A stretch of DNA of 64,000 nt from Rhodoplanes sp. Z2-YC6860 (GCF_001579845.1 NZ_CP007440.1:186001-250000), one strand, 5' to 3'. Numbered from the stretch's first letter, positions 26,056-35,467 are shown. Notes: generated by a model not told the origin, from the letters alone. A program made the numbers and translations.

Positions 26056-26426
26056 TGTCATGCGCGGGCTTGACCCGCGCATCCATGAGCGCTCTCAGCG
26101 CGTGATGTCGTCGTAGAGATCGCGCCACTGCGGATTTGATTCATTAATCAGATTGAGCTTCCACATCCTTGGCCAGTGCTTGATGTTCTTCTCTCGCTGG
26201 ATAGCGAGTGTCGGCATGTCATAGCGCTCGAAATGAACCAGCTGCTTCAAGCCATATCGTTTCGTAAAACCGGCCACCACACCTTCGCGGTGCTGATAGA
26301 CACGCCCAACAAGGTCGCTGGTCACGCCGACATACAATGTGCCGCGCGGCTTGTTCGTCAGGATGTAAACGTAATAGTCCGCCATCGCGGAGATGGATCA
26401 TGGATTGCCGGTCAAGCCCGGCAATG
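26056..26426. mobile_element. Inverted half-palindromes enclosing a GIY-YIG gene (putative REP-type element)
   Basis: The left end (26056-26087) begins GTCATGCGCGGGCTTGACC and contains ATCCATGA. The right end (26394-26426) reads the inverse, TCATGGATTGCCGG...CCCGGCAATGAC. The same two ends, in the opposite orientation and only about 50 bp apart, form the gene-free element at 35338-35448, and a similar pair is at 59327-59442. The GIY-YIG gene fills the interior here. The idea of a nuclease-bearing parent of the gene-free repeats is inference. Confidence 0.5.
26095..26385 (-). CDS. Small GIY-YIG nuclease-family protein
   Basis: The 96-residue protein is a single GIY-YIG domain of the UPF0213/YhbQ-like type. 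It has YYVYILTNKPRGTLYVGVTSD (the GIY-YIG core, here YVYI...LYVG), the conserved arginine in LVGRVYQHREG, FTKRYGLKQLVHFE and the C-terminal PQWRDLYDDI. Such small proteins are often multicopy in Hyphomicrobiales, with unproven function. The gene lies wholly within the inverted half-repeats of 26056-26426. Confidence 0.9.
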   Translation of the reverse strand: MADYYVYILTNKPRGTLYVGVTSDLVGRVYQHREGVVAGFTKRYGLKQLVHFERYDMPTLAIQREKNIKHWPRMWKLNLINESNPQWRDLYDDITR

Positions 26427-26473
26427 ACTCGCTGCAAGAATCTTCGCACAAAATGCCGAATGCGCCGACACTG

Positions 26474-29400
26474 CTAACCCTTCGCCAAATCCCCCAACAG
26501 GCTCGCTGCCACCGCCAGCTTCGACAACGTCAACCCCGAGCTCGCGATCTGATGGATCGCACCGCGAATGCGGTCGATCTCGGCCTTGCGCGGCTCGACC
26601 CAGGTTTTGACGGCATCGTCGCCAGTCCCGCCAGTCTCGATCATCGCGGCCGTGAGCCGCCGCTCGGCGTCGCCGATGGAATCCAGCGCCCGGTCGAGCG
26701 CGAGGCGATCGAAATAGTCCGACACCGTGATGTTGCGCGCCGCCGAGACCACGCGATCGATGCGAAAGAACGCTTCGGCGGCAAAGAATGTCGCCGCAAT
26801 CACATCCATCGGCTTGCCGGTGCGTTCGGCGATCAGCAACAGATCGGGCGCGGCGGCCAGCTCCGGCAGGCTCGCGATGCGAGCCGCCAGATCGTCGGGC
26901 ACGCCGGCGTCGCTCAGCTCCTTCTTACGTGCGTCGCGCGCGCCGGCGGCATCCTTGGGCAAGGCCGCATCCAGCGTCTTCATCAGCGCTGCGATACCCC
27001 GGCGATGATGCTCGACCACGCCGGCCAGGCCCTTCGACAAATCCGCATTGCGCAGGAACCAGACCAGCCGGTCCAGCAGCAGGTCCTGCACGGCCGCATA
27101 AAGCGACAGCTGCACCTGGCCGGCGATCTTGCCGTCGAGCGCATTGATCTCATCGTTCAGCTCCGGCATCCCGTAGCTGTCGCGCACCGCAGCGAATGCC
27201 GCCGCGATACCGGCGGGCGACGCACCGGTCTGGTCGGCAATGCGCACCACCAGCGACGGCCCGCCGCGGTTGATCATCGAGTTGGCGAGTTGCGTCGCGA
27301 TGATCTCGCGGCGCAGCCGGTGCTTCTCCAGCGCATCTGGATATTTCTCGGCGATGGCCTTGGGGAAATAGCGGCCCAGCTCGCGGCCGAGATACGGATC
27401 GTCCGGCACCTCGGAATCGAGCAGCGCCGAGTAGAGCGAAATCTTGGCATAGGCGAGCAGCACGGCAAGCTCCGGCCTGGTCAGCGGCTGCGAGCGCCGG
27501 CTTCGTTCGCCAAGCTCGGTGTCGTCAGGCAGGAATTCCACCACGCGATCGAGCTCGCCGGCCGTTTCGAGAGTCTGCATCAGACGCTGCTGGAAGCCGA
27601 AATCCTCCATGCCGCGGCGTTCGGCGAGCGACAGCGCCAGGGTCTGCAGATAGTTGTTGCGCAGCACGAGGCTCGCGACGTCGTCGGTCATCGCGTGCAG
27701 CAGCGCATTGCGCGCCTCGATGGTGAGGCGGCCGTCGCGCACCGGCACGCTCAGCGCGATCTTGATGTTGACTTCGACGTCCGAAGTATTCACGCCGGCC
27801 GAATTGTCGATGGCGTCGGTGTTGAGCCGCACCTTGTGATGCGCCGCCTCGATGCGGCCGCGCTGGGTCATGCCGAGATTGGCGCCCTCGCCGATCACCT
27901 TGGCACGCACTTGTGCGCCGGTGATGCGGATCGGATCGTTGACGCGGTCGCCGGCGGCTTCGTCGTTTTCGGACGAGGCGCGGACGTAAGTGCCGATGCC
28001 GCCGAAGAACAAAAGATCAACCGGCGCCTTCAGGATGGCGCTCATGATCTCCTGCGGCGTGGCTTTGTCCTTGGCGAAGCCGATCGCCTGCTGCGCCTCT
28101 TTCGACAGCACGATTTCCTTCGACGCGCGCGGGAACACGCCGCCGCCCCTGGAAATCAGCGTCTTGTCGTAGTCCTGCCAGCTCGAACGCGGCAGGTCGA
28201 ACAGCCGTTTCCTTTCGGCGAAGCTCTTTTCCGGATCGGGATTGGGATCGATGAAGATGTCGCGGTGATCGAAGGCCGCGACGAGCTTCGTCGTTGTCTC
28301 GCGCAGCATGCCGTTGCCGAACACATCGCCTGACATGTCGCCGACGCCCACCGCGGAAAACGGCGTCTTGCCGATATCGACATCCATCTCGCGGAAGTGA
28401 CGCTTCACCGACTCCCAGGCGCCGCGGGCCGTGATGCCCATGCGCTTGTGGTCGTAGCCGGCCGAGCCGCCCGACGCGAACGCGTCGCTGAGCCAGAACT
28501 TGTGGGCGTCGGAAATCTCATTGGCGATGTCTGAGAACGTCGCGGTGCCCTTGTCGGCCGCGACCACGAGATAGGGATCGTCGTTGTCGTGGCGCACCAC
28601 GTTGTCGGGCGGGACCACGCCCTTAAGATCGAGATTGTCGGTGATGTCGAGCAAGGTCGAGATGAAGATGCGATAAGCCGCCGTGCCCTCGGCCTGGATC
28701 GCCTCGCGCGGACCGCAGACCGGCAGGAGCTTCGGCACATAGCCGCCCTTGGAGCCGACCGGTACGATGACGGCGTTCTTGACCTGCTGCGCCTTCACCA
28801 GGCCGAGGATCTCGGTGCGGAAATCCTGCGGCCGGTCGGACCAGCGGATGCCGCCGCGCGCCACCTTGCCGAAGCGCAGATGCACGGCCTCGACGCGGGG
28901 TGAATAGACGAAGATCTCGTAGTGCGGCGCCGGCCGCGGCACGCTGTCGAGCTTGCGGCTTTCGAATTTGATCGCAATTTCGGATTTGGGCAGGCCGTCG
29001 GGGCCGAGCTGGTAATAGTTGGTGCGGATCGCCGACTGCACCGTGTTGACGAAGCGGCGGATGATGCGGTCCTCGTCGAGCACGTCGACCGCCTTGAGCC
29101 CCTCCTCGATCGCGGCCGCGAGATCGGCCTGCGGCTTGTCGCGAGATTGAAGGCGTGGATCAAACCGCGCGTGGAACAGCTCGACGAGCCGGGCTGCGAG
29201 GCCCGGGTGCTTGCGCAGCGTCGACCACATATAGCTTTGCGAATACGGCACGCTGATCTGCCGCAGGAACCGCGAGATGGTCCGCAGCAAGGCGACATCC
29301 CGCCACTGCAGGCCCGCCGCCATCACCAGCGCGTTGTAGCCGTCGTTTTCGGCCACGCCGCGCATCACCATGATAAAGCAGGTTTCGAGCGCGCGCTTCA

Positions 29401-31297
29401 TCGGCTCGAGCGCGGCAGGCTTGCCGTCGCCGCGCTCCAGCGCCATGTCGTGCAGCCAGACGCCCGGCTCGCCGTGGACCTCGAAGGTCCGCTCGTCAAC
29501 GACCTTGAAGCCCATGTTCTCCAGCACCGGCACGCGCTCGGAGAGCGGAATGCGCCGCCCGTGATTCCAGATTTTCAGCCCGATGCTCGGATCGTCGTCG
29601 TGGCCCCGGTGATAGAACTCGACGCCGAGCGGCCGTTCCGCCGAAAGGCCTTCGACCAACGCGATGTCGTGGAGCGCCTCGGCCGGCGCGTAGGCCTCGC
29701 GGTAACCGACCGAAAAGGCGCCGCCATAGCGCGCGAACAGCGCCTGCGCGCGGCCCGGCGGTTGCGTGTCGGCAAGCGCCGCTCCGAGCGCGTCGGTCCA
29801 GGTTCGCACGATGGCGCCGACCGCCTTCTCCAGCGTTTCGCGATCCGGATTGGGGGTCTCGCCGCCGTCGCGGCCGATGATGAAATGAACCCGCGCCAGC
29901 CCGCCTTCGGGAAAGCTCGGGTAATAGATGCTGACGCGGCCGTTGTAGACCTCAGCGAGATAAGCGCCGATGCGCGCCCGGACATGCGAATCGTAACGAT
30001 CGCGCGGCGCAAAGACCAGCACCGAGACGAAACGGTCGAACGGATCGCGACGCGCCAGCACGCGCACGCGGGGCCGCTCTTCCAGTTGCAGGATCGGCAG
30101 CGCGAATTCGTAGAGCGTGTCCTGGTCGATCTGGAACAGCTCGTCGCGCGGATAGCTCTCCAGCACGTTGACCAGCGCCTTGCCGGAATGCGACTCCGGA
30201 TCGAAGCCGGCGCGGCGCAGCACGGCATCGACCTTGCGGCGCAGATAAGGGATGGTCCGTGTCGAGCGCGTGTAGGCCGTCGACGTGAACAGGCCGACGA
30301 TACGGAATTCGCCGATCGCGTTGCCGTCCGTATCGAAGCGCTTGACGCCCACATAGTCGAGATAGACGCGGCGATGCACGCGCGACCTGACATTGGCCTT
30401 GAGAACGATCAGCGTCTTCGGCTCGTCGAAGAACGCGTGCAGCTGCGGCGTGGCCGTCATCGCCTTGCCGCCGCGCGTGAAGATCGGCACATCGGTCGCG
30501 CGCAGGAGGCCCAGCGCCGACTCCTTCACCGGAGCGAGCCCGCCCCTTTTGCCGGTGAAGATGTAGTCGCCGACACCCAGAAACGTGAAGTTCTCCGCCA
30601 CCATCCATTCGAGGAACTGGACGGCTTCGGCAATGTCGTCGACAGGCACCGGCGGCGGATTGGCTTTGAGATCCTGGATGACGCCATCGACGCGCGCGAG
30701 CATCGGCTTCCAGTCGGTCACCGCGGCCCGCACCTGCGTCAGGATATCCTCCAGCGCCTTGGCGATCTCGGCGTGGCGCGCCGCGTCTTCGACACGATCG
30801 ACATGGATGTGAATGAAGCTCTCGCGCGTCTCACCGTTCTTGCGCTTCGCCTCGGCCGGCTGATTCTTGAGCTTGCCGCTCTTGTCACGCTCGGCCGCGA
30901 TGATGGGATGCGCCACAAGGCGAACGTCGAGACCGCGATCGGTCAATTCGGACATCACCGAGTCGACCAGGAACGGCATATCGTCATTGATGATCTCGAT
31001 CACCGACACGGTCTTGAGATGCTCGCCCAGCGCGGGGTCCGGCGATTCGAACCGGACCTTGACCGCGCCGGCCGGGCGCGCGCTGAAAAACGTCCAGGCC
31101 TCGTGTGCCAGCGCGGCGAGCTCGGCCGCGTCGTAGCGCACCACGTCTTCGGGCGCGGCGCGGCCGAACAGCAGCGCGGCAAAACCGTCCGGAATGTCGA
31201 TTTTGCCGTCGCGCAGGAGCTTGCCTGCTGCACCCAATCTGGCGCGGACACTGCGCTCTTCGGGATTTACGTGTTCGGCCGTCACGGGCTGAGTCAT
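26474..31297 (-). CDS. Large NAD-specific glutamate dehydrogenase
   Basis: At 1607 residues this is the usual size of the 180-kDa class (Caulobacter GdhZ type). It converts glutamate to 2-oxoglutarate and ammonia with NAD+, a catabolic reaction. N-terminal regulatory region: DDMPFLVDSVMSELTDRGL. Catalytic core: FGKVARGGIRWSDRPQDFRTEILGLVKAQQVKNAVIVPVGSKGGYV, VVAADKGTATFSDIANEIS and GVGDMSGDVFGNGMLR. C-terminal helical tail: LTRPELAVLLAYAKISLY. Long open frames on the opposite strand (26393-28333, 28922-31318) are shadows of its codon bias. It is divergent from the AhpD-like gene. No other nitrogen gene is adjacent. Confidence 0.97.
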   Translation of the reverse strand: MTQPVTAEHVNPEERSVRARLGAAGKLLRDGKIDIPDGFAALLFGRAAPEDVVRYDAAELAALAHEAWTFFSARPAGAVKVRFESPDPALGEHLKTVSVIEIINDDMPFLVDSVMSELTDRGLDVRLVAHPIIAAERDKSGKLKNQPAEAKRKNGETRESFIHIHVDRVEDAARHAEIAKALEDILTQVRAAVTDWKPMLARVDGVIQDLKANPPPVPVDDIAEAVQFLEWMVAENFTFLGVGDYIFTGKRGGLAPVKESALGLLRATDVPIFTRGGKAMTATPQLHAFFDEPKTLIVLKANVRSRVHRRVYLDYVGVKRFDTDGNAIGEFRIVGLFTSTAYTRSTRTIPYLRRKVDAVLRRAGFDPESHSGKALVNVLESYPRDELFQIDQDTLYEFALPILQLEERPRVRVLARRDPFDRFVSVLVFAPRDRYDSHVRARIGAYLAEVYNGRVSIYYPSFPEGGLARVHFIIGRDGGETPNPDRETLEKAVGAIVRTWTDALGAALADTQPPGRAQALFARYGGAFSVGYREAYAPAEALHDIALVEGLSAERPLGVEFYHRGHDDDPSIGLKIWNHGRRIPLSERVPVLENMGFKVVDERTFEVHGEPGVWLHDMALERGDGKPAALEPMKRALETCFIMVMRGVAENDGYNALVMAAGLQWRDVALLRTISRFLRQISVPYSQSYMWSTLRKHPGLAARLVELFHARFDPRLQSRDKPQADLAAAIEEGLKAVDVLDEDRIIRRFVNTVQSAIRTNYYQLGPDGLPKSEIAIKFESRKLDSVPRPAPHYEIFVYSPRVEAVHLRFGKVARGGIRWSDRPQDFRTEILGLVKAQQVKNAVIVPVGSKGGYVPKLLPVCGPREAIQAEGTAAYRIFISTLLDITDNLDLKGVVPPDNVVRHDNDDPYLVVAADKGTATFSDIANEISDAHKFWLSDAFASGGSAGYDHKRMGITARGAWESVKRHFREMDVDIGKTPFSAVGVGDMSGDVFGNGMLRETTTKLVAAFDHRDIFIDPNPDPEKSFAERKRLFDLPRSSWQDYDKTLISRGGGVFPRASKEIVLSKEAQQAIGFAKDKATPQEIMSAILKAPVDLLFFGGIGTYVRASSENDEAAGDRVNDPIRITGAQVRAKVIGEGANLGMTQRGRIEAAHHKVRLNTDAIDNSAGVNTSDVEVNIKIALSVPVRDGRLTIEARNALLHAMTDDVASLVLRNNYLQTLALSLAERRGMEDFGFQQRLMQTLETAGELDRVVEFLPDDTELGERSRRSQPLTRPELAVLLAYAKISLYSALLDSEVPDDPYLGRELGRYFPKAIAEKYPDALEKHRLRREIIATQLANSMINRGGPSLVVRIADQTGASPAGIAAAFAAVRDSYGMPELNDEINALDGKIAGQVQLSLYAAVQDLLLDRLVWFLRNADLSKGLAGVVEHHRRGIAALMKTLDAALPKDAAGARDARKKELSDAGVPDDLAARIASLPELAAAPDLLLIAERTGKPMDVIAATFFAAEAFFRIDRVVSAARNITVSDYFDRLALDRALDSIGDAERRLTAAMIETGGTGDDAVKTWVEPRKAEIDRIRGAIHQIASSGLTLSKLAVAASLLGDLAKG

Positions 31298-31422
31298 GCG
31301 AGAATTGATCCGCGGTGATCGATCGGATCGCCCACCATCCGGTCCGATCGTAAAATCAAGGAGTGGTTTCGCTTCACGTCAGAACAGATGTAGGCTTTTG
31401 CCAACCGAAGCGGGAGAGTGAC

Positions 31423-32070
31423 GTGCCGACGAAACGCAGGAAACCGAGCAATATCAAGGCAGTCCCGTCCAAGGCGGCAACCGATATTCCGAGCCAGACC
31501 GCGACCGACGACACCGAAATCACGGCGCTTGCGCTGCCGCGCGGCAAGCTCTCGCCGAACATGGACGCCTATTTCGCCAAGTGCCAGGAGAAGCTCGGCT
31601 TCGTGCCCAATGTGCTGGAAGCCTACGCATTCGACAACGCCAAGCTCGAAGCGTTCGTTGCGATGTACAACGATCTGATGCTGGCACCCTCGGGCCTGTC
31701 CAAGCTCGAGCGCGAGATGATCGCGGTCGCGGTGTCGTCGCACAACAAGTGCTACTACTGCCTGGTGGCGCATGGCGCCGCGGTGCGCGCATTGTCGGGC
31801 GATCCGGCGCTGGGCGAACTGATGGTGATGAACTATCGCGCCGCGCGGCTGTCGCAACGCCACCGCGCGATGCTGGACTTTGCGGTGAAGCTCACCGCAG
31901 AGCCATGGGCGATCGAGGAAGACGATCGCGCGGCGCTGCGCGAGGCCGGCTTCAGCGATCGCGACATCTGGGACATCGGAGCGGTCGCGGGCTTCTACAA
32001 CATGAGCAACCGCCTGGCGTCGGCGACCGACATGCGGCCGAACCCGGTGTATCACAAGCAGGCGCGCTAG
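31423..32070 (+). CDS. AhpD-like peroxidase-related protein
   Basis: The 215-residue protein is of the alkylhydroperoxidase/carboxymuconolactone-decarboxylase fold. The active-site pair is in SSHNKCYYCLVAHGAAVR (C-Y-Y-C plus His), and the surrounding LEREMIAVAVSS and GFYNMSNRLASATDMRPN match the uncharacterised peroxidase-related subfamily. GTG at 31423 is taken as the start because GGGAG precedes it. A role in reducing peroxides is likely from the family; the electron donor is unknown. Confidence 0.85.
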   Translation: MPTKRRKPSNIKAVPSKAATDIPSQTATDDTEITALALPRGKLSPNMDAYFAKCQEKLGFVPNVLEAYAFDNAKLEAFVAMYNDLMLAPSGLSKLEREMIAVAVSSHNKCYYCLVAHGAAVRALSGDPALGELMVMNYRAARLSQRHRAMLDFAVKLTAEPWAIEEDDRAALREAGFSDRDIWDIGAVAGFYNMSNRLASATDMRPNPVYHKQAR

Positions 32071-32083
32071 CCTCGCGGCAGGA

Positions 32084-32190
32084 CGTCACCCCGGGGCACG
32101 CGCGCAGCGCGTGAACCCGGAGTCCAGAAAAGCAGGCAGTCCCGATGTTCTGGATTCCGGGTTCGCGCCCTTGGCGCGCCCCGGAATGAC
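32084..32190. repeat. Palindromic repeat, type GGATTCCGGGTTCGC/CCCCGGAATGAC
   Basis: It begins GTCACCCCGG and ends CCCCGGAATGAC, with GTCCAGAA/TTCTGGA in the middle. The right half is nearly identical to the right half of 752-890. It lies between two convergent genes. Confidence 0.7.
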
Positions 32191-32208
32191 CGCGGTGAGA
32201 GACCGTAC

Positions 32209-33189
32209 TCACTCGATCTTGATGTTGTTCGCACGCACGACTGCGCCCCAGCGATCGGATTCGCTTCGCATGAACGCCGCGTAATCCTGCGGCGAGCCCC
32301 CCATCGGCAGGGCACCCTGCTTGGCGAAATTCTCTGCGATCTCCGGCGTCTTCAGAATCTTCGCAAGCTCCGTGTTCAGCCGCTGCACGATCGGCTGCGG
32401 CAGGCCCGCCGGACCGACGAGGCCGTACCACAACGAAATCTCCATGCCCTTGATGCCGAGCTCTTCGAAGGTTGGCACATCGGGCACGACCGGGTTGCGC
32501 AAAGCGCTCGCCGCCGCCAGCGGCCGCAGCTTGCCGGCCTGGATGAGCGGGAGCAGCGACGGCACGGCGTCGAACATGATGTCGACGCGGCCGGCGCCGA
32601 CATCGACCACCGCGGGGCCACTGCCGCGATACGGCACATGCAGCATCTTGATGCCGGCGACCGTCTGCAGCAGCTCGCCGGCGAGATGCGGCGCGCCGCC
32701 GTTGCCGGAGGATGCAAACGACAGCTTGCCGGGATTGGCCTTGGCATAGGCGATCACTTCGGCCACCGATTTCATCGCGTGGCCGGTGTTGATCGTCATG
32801 ATCAGCGGCAGATTGGCGACGAAAATCAGCGGCGTGAAGTCCTTCACCGAGTCGTAGGGCAGGCTCTGGTAGAGGTGCGGGCCTATGCCGTGGGTGGTGA
32901 TGGAATTGAGCAGCAGCGTGTAGCCGTCAGGTGTGGACTTCGCGACATTGTCCGACGCGATGGTGCCGCCCGCGCCGCCGCGGTTGCTGATCACCACCGG
33001 CTGCCCCAGCGCATCCGACAGCTTCTGGCCGACGAGGCGTGCGATGAAATCGGCTGCGCCGCCGGGCGGGACCGGCACCACCATCGTGATCACTTTGTTG
33101 GGATAGGTATCCGCTGACTGACCTTGCGCGAGCGCCGCAGGCGCCAGCGCTGCCAGCATGAAACACCAGAAGCCGAACAGGGTTCTCAT
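32209..33189 (-). CDS. Tripartite tricarboxylate (Bug/TctC) substrate-binding protein 2
   Basis: The 326-residue exported receptor has a signal peptide ending in AALAQG, then YPNKVITMVVPVPPGGAADFIARLVGQKL, NRGGAGGTIASDNVAKSTPDGYTLLLN and HVPYRGSGPAVVDVGAG. The first Bug protein (17011-17979) shares the fold but is clearly a different paralogue. No TctA/TctB genes are nearby. It is divergent from an NMT1-like gene, suggesting it serves the same carboxylate-catabolism cluster (inference). Confidence 0.9.
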   Translation of the reverse strand: MRTLFGFWCFMLAALAPAALAQGQSADTYPNKVITMVVPVPPGGAADFIARLVGQKLSDALGQPVVISNRGGAGGTIASDNVAKSTPDGYTLLLNSITTHGIGPHLYQSLPYDSVKDFTPLIFVANLPLIMTINTGHAMKSVAEVIAYAKANPGKLSFASSGNGGAPHLAGELLQTVAGIKMLHVPYRGSGPAVVDVGAGRVDIMFDAVPSLLPLIQAGKLRPLAAASALRNPVVPDVPTFEELGIKGMEISLWYGLVGPAGLPQPIVQRLNTELAKILKTPEIAENFAKQGALPMGGSPQDYAAFMRSESDRWGAVVRANNIKIE

Positions 33190-33300
33190 CCTGCATTTCC
33201 TCGTCGTACACTTCCGGCCGCCACAAGCTTAGACGCCCCGCGGCCGCCCGGCCAACGCAATTCCGCGCGACATTCGCGCGCAAGCCACAAGGTCCCATAC

Positions 33301-34206
33301 ATGCCGATCCGGCTCATGGAAAACTTCCGCGCCGTGTTCTACGCGCCGTATTACGCGACCTATGCACTCGGCTTTTATGCGCGCGAGGGCGTCGAGGTTG
33401 AGCTCATGACCTCGGACGCGCCCGGCGACGCGGTGCCGAAGCTCACCGACCATTCCATCGACATCACCTGGGGCGGGCCGATGCGGGTGATGAAGGCCCA
33501 TGACCAGGACAAGCATTCCTCGCTGGTGAGCTTCTGCGAGGTGGTGTCGCACGATCCGTTCTTTCTGATCGGCAAAGCCGGCTCCAAGCCATTCCGGCTG
33601 AGCGATCTCGCTCAGATGAAGTTCGCCTCGGTCTCCGAGGTGCCGACGCCGTGGATGTGCCTGCAGCATGACCTGCGTGAGAGCCACATCGCTCCGGACA
33701 AACTGCCGCGCATCGTCGACCGGGCGATGGGCCGCAACTACAATGCGCTGAAGGCCGGCGATCTCGACGTGATGCAGGCCTTCGAGCCGTTCGTGTCGAT
33801 GGCCGAGCAGGATAAAGCGGGCGACGTGCTCTACGCCGCGAGCCGCCGTGGGCCGACCGCCTATACGGCCTTCATCGCGACCCGCGAGGCCTGCGCGACG
33901 TATCGCGAAGAGTTCGCCGCAATGACGCGCGCCACAGCCAAGATGCTGGGCTGGGTCTACGCCAATCCGGCGGACGAACTTGCCACCGCCGTCTCGCACT
34001 TCTTTCCCGACGTGCCGAAGGCCGTGCTGACGCGCTCGCTCAGCCGCTATCGCGAGGCCGGACTTTGGTCGCGCGAAACTGCGATGAACCAGCAAGGCTT
34101 CACGCGGCTCGCCGACAGCCTGCATTCCGGTGGATTCATCACCAACCTGCCGCGCTATGATGAATGCGTCGAACTTGAGCTCAACGAAATCCGCCCGGGA
34201 TCCTGA
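33301..34206 (+). CDS. NMT1/THI5-like substrate-binding protein without signal peptide
   Basis: The 301-residue protein is a periplasmic-binding-protein fold of the NMT1 family: MENFRAVFYAPYYATYALGFYAREGVEVEL, then ITWGGPMRVMKAH and YNALKAGDLDVMQAFEPF. No N-terminal signal is visible from the ATG at 33301, and upstream in-frame codons do not form one. There is no ABC permease or ATPase nearby. It may act in the cytoplasm as an enzyme-like or sensory protein. It is followed 4 bp later by the racemase-family gene, so the two are probably coupled. Confidence 0.8.
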   Translation: MPIRLMENFRAVFYAPYYATYALGFYAREGVEVELMTSDAPGDAVPKLTDHSIDITWGGPMRVMKAHDQDKHSSLVSFCEVVSHDPFFLIGKAGSKPFRLSDLAQMKFASVSEVPTPWMCLQHDLRESHIAPDKLPRIVDRAMGRNYNALKAGDLDVMQAFEPFVSMAEQDKAGDVLYAASRRGPTAYTAFIATREACATYREEFAAMTRATAKMLGWVYANPADELATAVSHFFPDVPKAVLTRSLSRYREAGLWSRETAMNQQGFTRLADSLHSGGFITNLPRYDECVELELNEIRPGS

Positions 34207-34210
34207 CCCA

Positions 34211-35317
34211 ATGACTAGTACAGCGACCGACATGACCATCAAGGCCGTCCGCACCACATTGATCCGCGTGCCGTGGCCCAACGATCCGTGGCTCAAGGGC
34301 CATTCGTTCGGCGAGGCGCGCAATCTCCTGGTGCTCGAGGTCGAGACCAAGGGCGGCATCGTCGGCATGGGCTATCTGTTTTCGTTCCGGCCGGGCCTGA
34401 AGACCGTCGTTGCGGCGCTGGAAGAGACCTTGCTGCCGCATGTGATCGGCAAGGACGCCACCGCGGTCGAAGGCATCTGGACTGACTTGTGGAAGCGCAC
34501 TGTCACCTACAATCGCGGCGGCATCGTCACCATGGCGATGTCGGCGCTCGACATCGCGCTGTGGGATGCGATCGGCAAGCGCGCCAACATGCCGCTGCAC
34601 CGGCTGTGGGGCCATGTGCGCTCGGAGCTGCCGGTCTATGGCTCCGGCTGCTTCCGCGGCTCGGGCGGCGACGGCATGATCGCCAAGGCGCTGCATTACA
34701 AAGAGAAGGGCTACAAGGCCATCAAAATGCAGATGGCGCACACGACGAACCTGCGCGGCGACGTCGACAACGTCAAACGCATGCGCGAGGCGCTCGGGCC
34801 CGACATCGCGATCATGATCGACATCAACCAGGGCTGGACCGCGGACGTCGCGATCAACCAGGGCCGCAAGATCGTCGATTACGACGTCTACTGGCTCGAG
34901 GAGCCGGTGCCGGCCGACGACTTCAAGGGCTACCGGCGCGTCGCCGAAGCACTGCCCATCCGCATCGTCGGCGGCGAGACGCATTTCACGCGCTACGACC
35001 TGCGGCCGTTCTTCGAAAATCCGTGCTGCCCGATTTTGCAGCCTGACCCGATGCGTGGCGGTTACACCGACCTGCGCAAGATCTCCGTGCTCGCCGACAC
35101 CTGGGGCCTGCAGATGGCACCGCATCTGTTCCCGGAGTTGAACGTTCAACTGCTCGCCTCGATTCCAAACGGCGCCTGGATCGAGGACATGGGATTGTCC
35201 GAGGACCTCTGGGTCGAGCCGGTGAAGGTGGTCAACGGCACGATCACGGCGCCGGAACGGCCGGGACACGGCCTGGCGTTCAAGCCGGAAATCCTGAAGG
35301 ACTGTAAGGTCGGATGA
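34211..35317 (+). CDS. Mandelate racemase / muconate lactonizing enzyme family protein
   Basis: The 368-residue enolase-superfamily enzyme has metal ligands in IMIDINQGW (D204), WLEEPVP (E230/E231) and VGGETHF. The His-Asp dyad of the mandelate racemase group is present in QPDPMRGGY and QMAPHLFPE. The usual K-x-K base motif reads K172-M-Q174, so the second lysine is replaced by glutamine. The family mostly dehydrates or epimerises acid sugars; the substrate is unknown. The neighbours (binding proteins, hydrolase) suggest a carboxylate catabolic path. Confidence 0.85.
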   Translation: MTSTATDMTIKAVRTTLIRVPWPNDPWLKGHSFGEARNLLVLEVETKGGIVGMGYLFSFRPGLKTVVAALEETLLPHVIGKDATAVEGIWTDLWKRTVTYNRGGIVTMAMSALDIALWDAIGKRANMPLHRLWGHVRSELPVYGSGCFRGSGGDGMIAKALHYKEKGYKAIKMQMAHTTNLRGDVDNVKRMREALGPDIAIMIDINQGWTADVAINQGRKIVDYDVYWLEEPVPADDFKGYRRVAEALPIRIVGGETHFTRYDLRPFFENPCCPILQPDPMRGGYTDLRKISVLADTWGLQMAPHLFPELNVQLLASIPNGAWIEDMGLSEDLWVEPVKVVNGTITAPERPGHGLAFKPEILKDCKVG

Positions 35318-35337
35318 AGCACCGCCCTCTCCACGGG

Positions 35338-35448
35338 TCATTGCCGGGCTTGACCCGGCAATCCATGACCAAGCTCCGGCGAGCTCAATTCGTAGGTCTG
35401 ATCATGTCGCATCATCTCATGGATGTGCGGGTCAAGCCCGCGCATGAC
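35338..35448. repeat. Palindromic repeat, gene-free form of the GIY-YIG element ends
   Basis: GGTCATTGCCGGGCTTGACC... at the left and TCATGGATGTGCGGG...CCCGCGCATGAC at the right are inverted halves separated by about 50 bp. Read on the other strand, the ends match the ends of 26056-26426 almost base for base. It lies between the racemase-family and hydrolase genes. Confidence 0.75.
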
Positions 35449-35467
35449 AACCGATAGAGCTGTGCTC

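Noticed and set aside
26393-31318. Long plus-strand frames (646 and 798 residues) opposite the glutamate dehydrogenase gene
   Set aside because: They are arginine/histidine-rich antisense shadows without domains or ribosome sites; the minus-strand product matches a full known enzyme.
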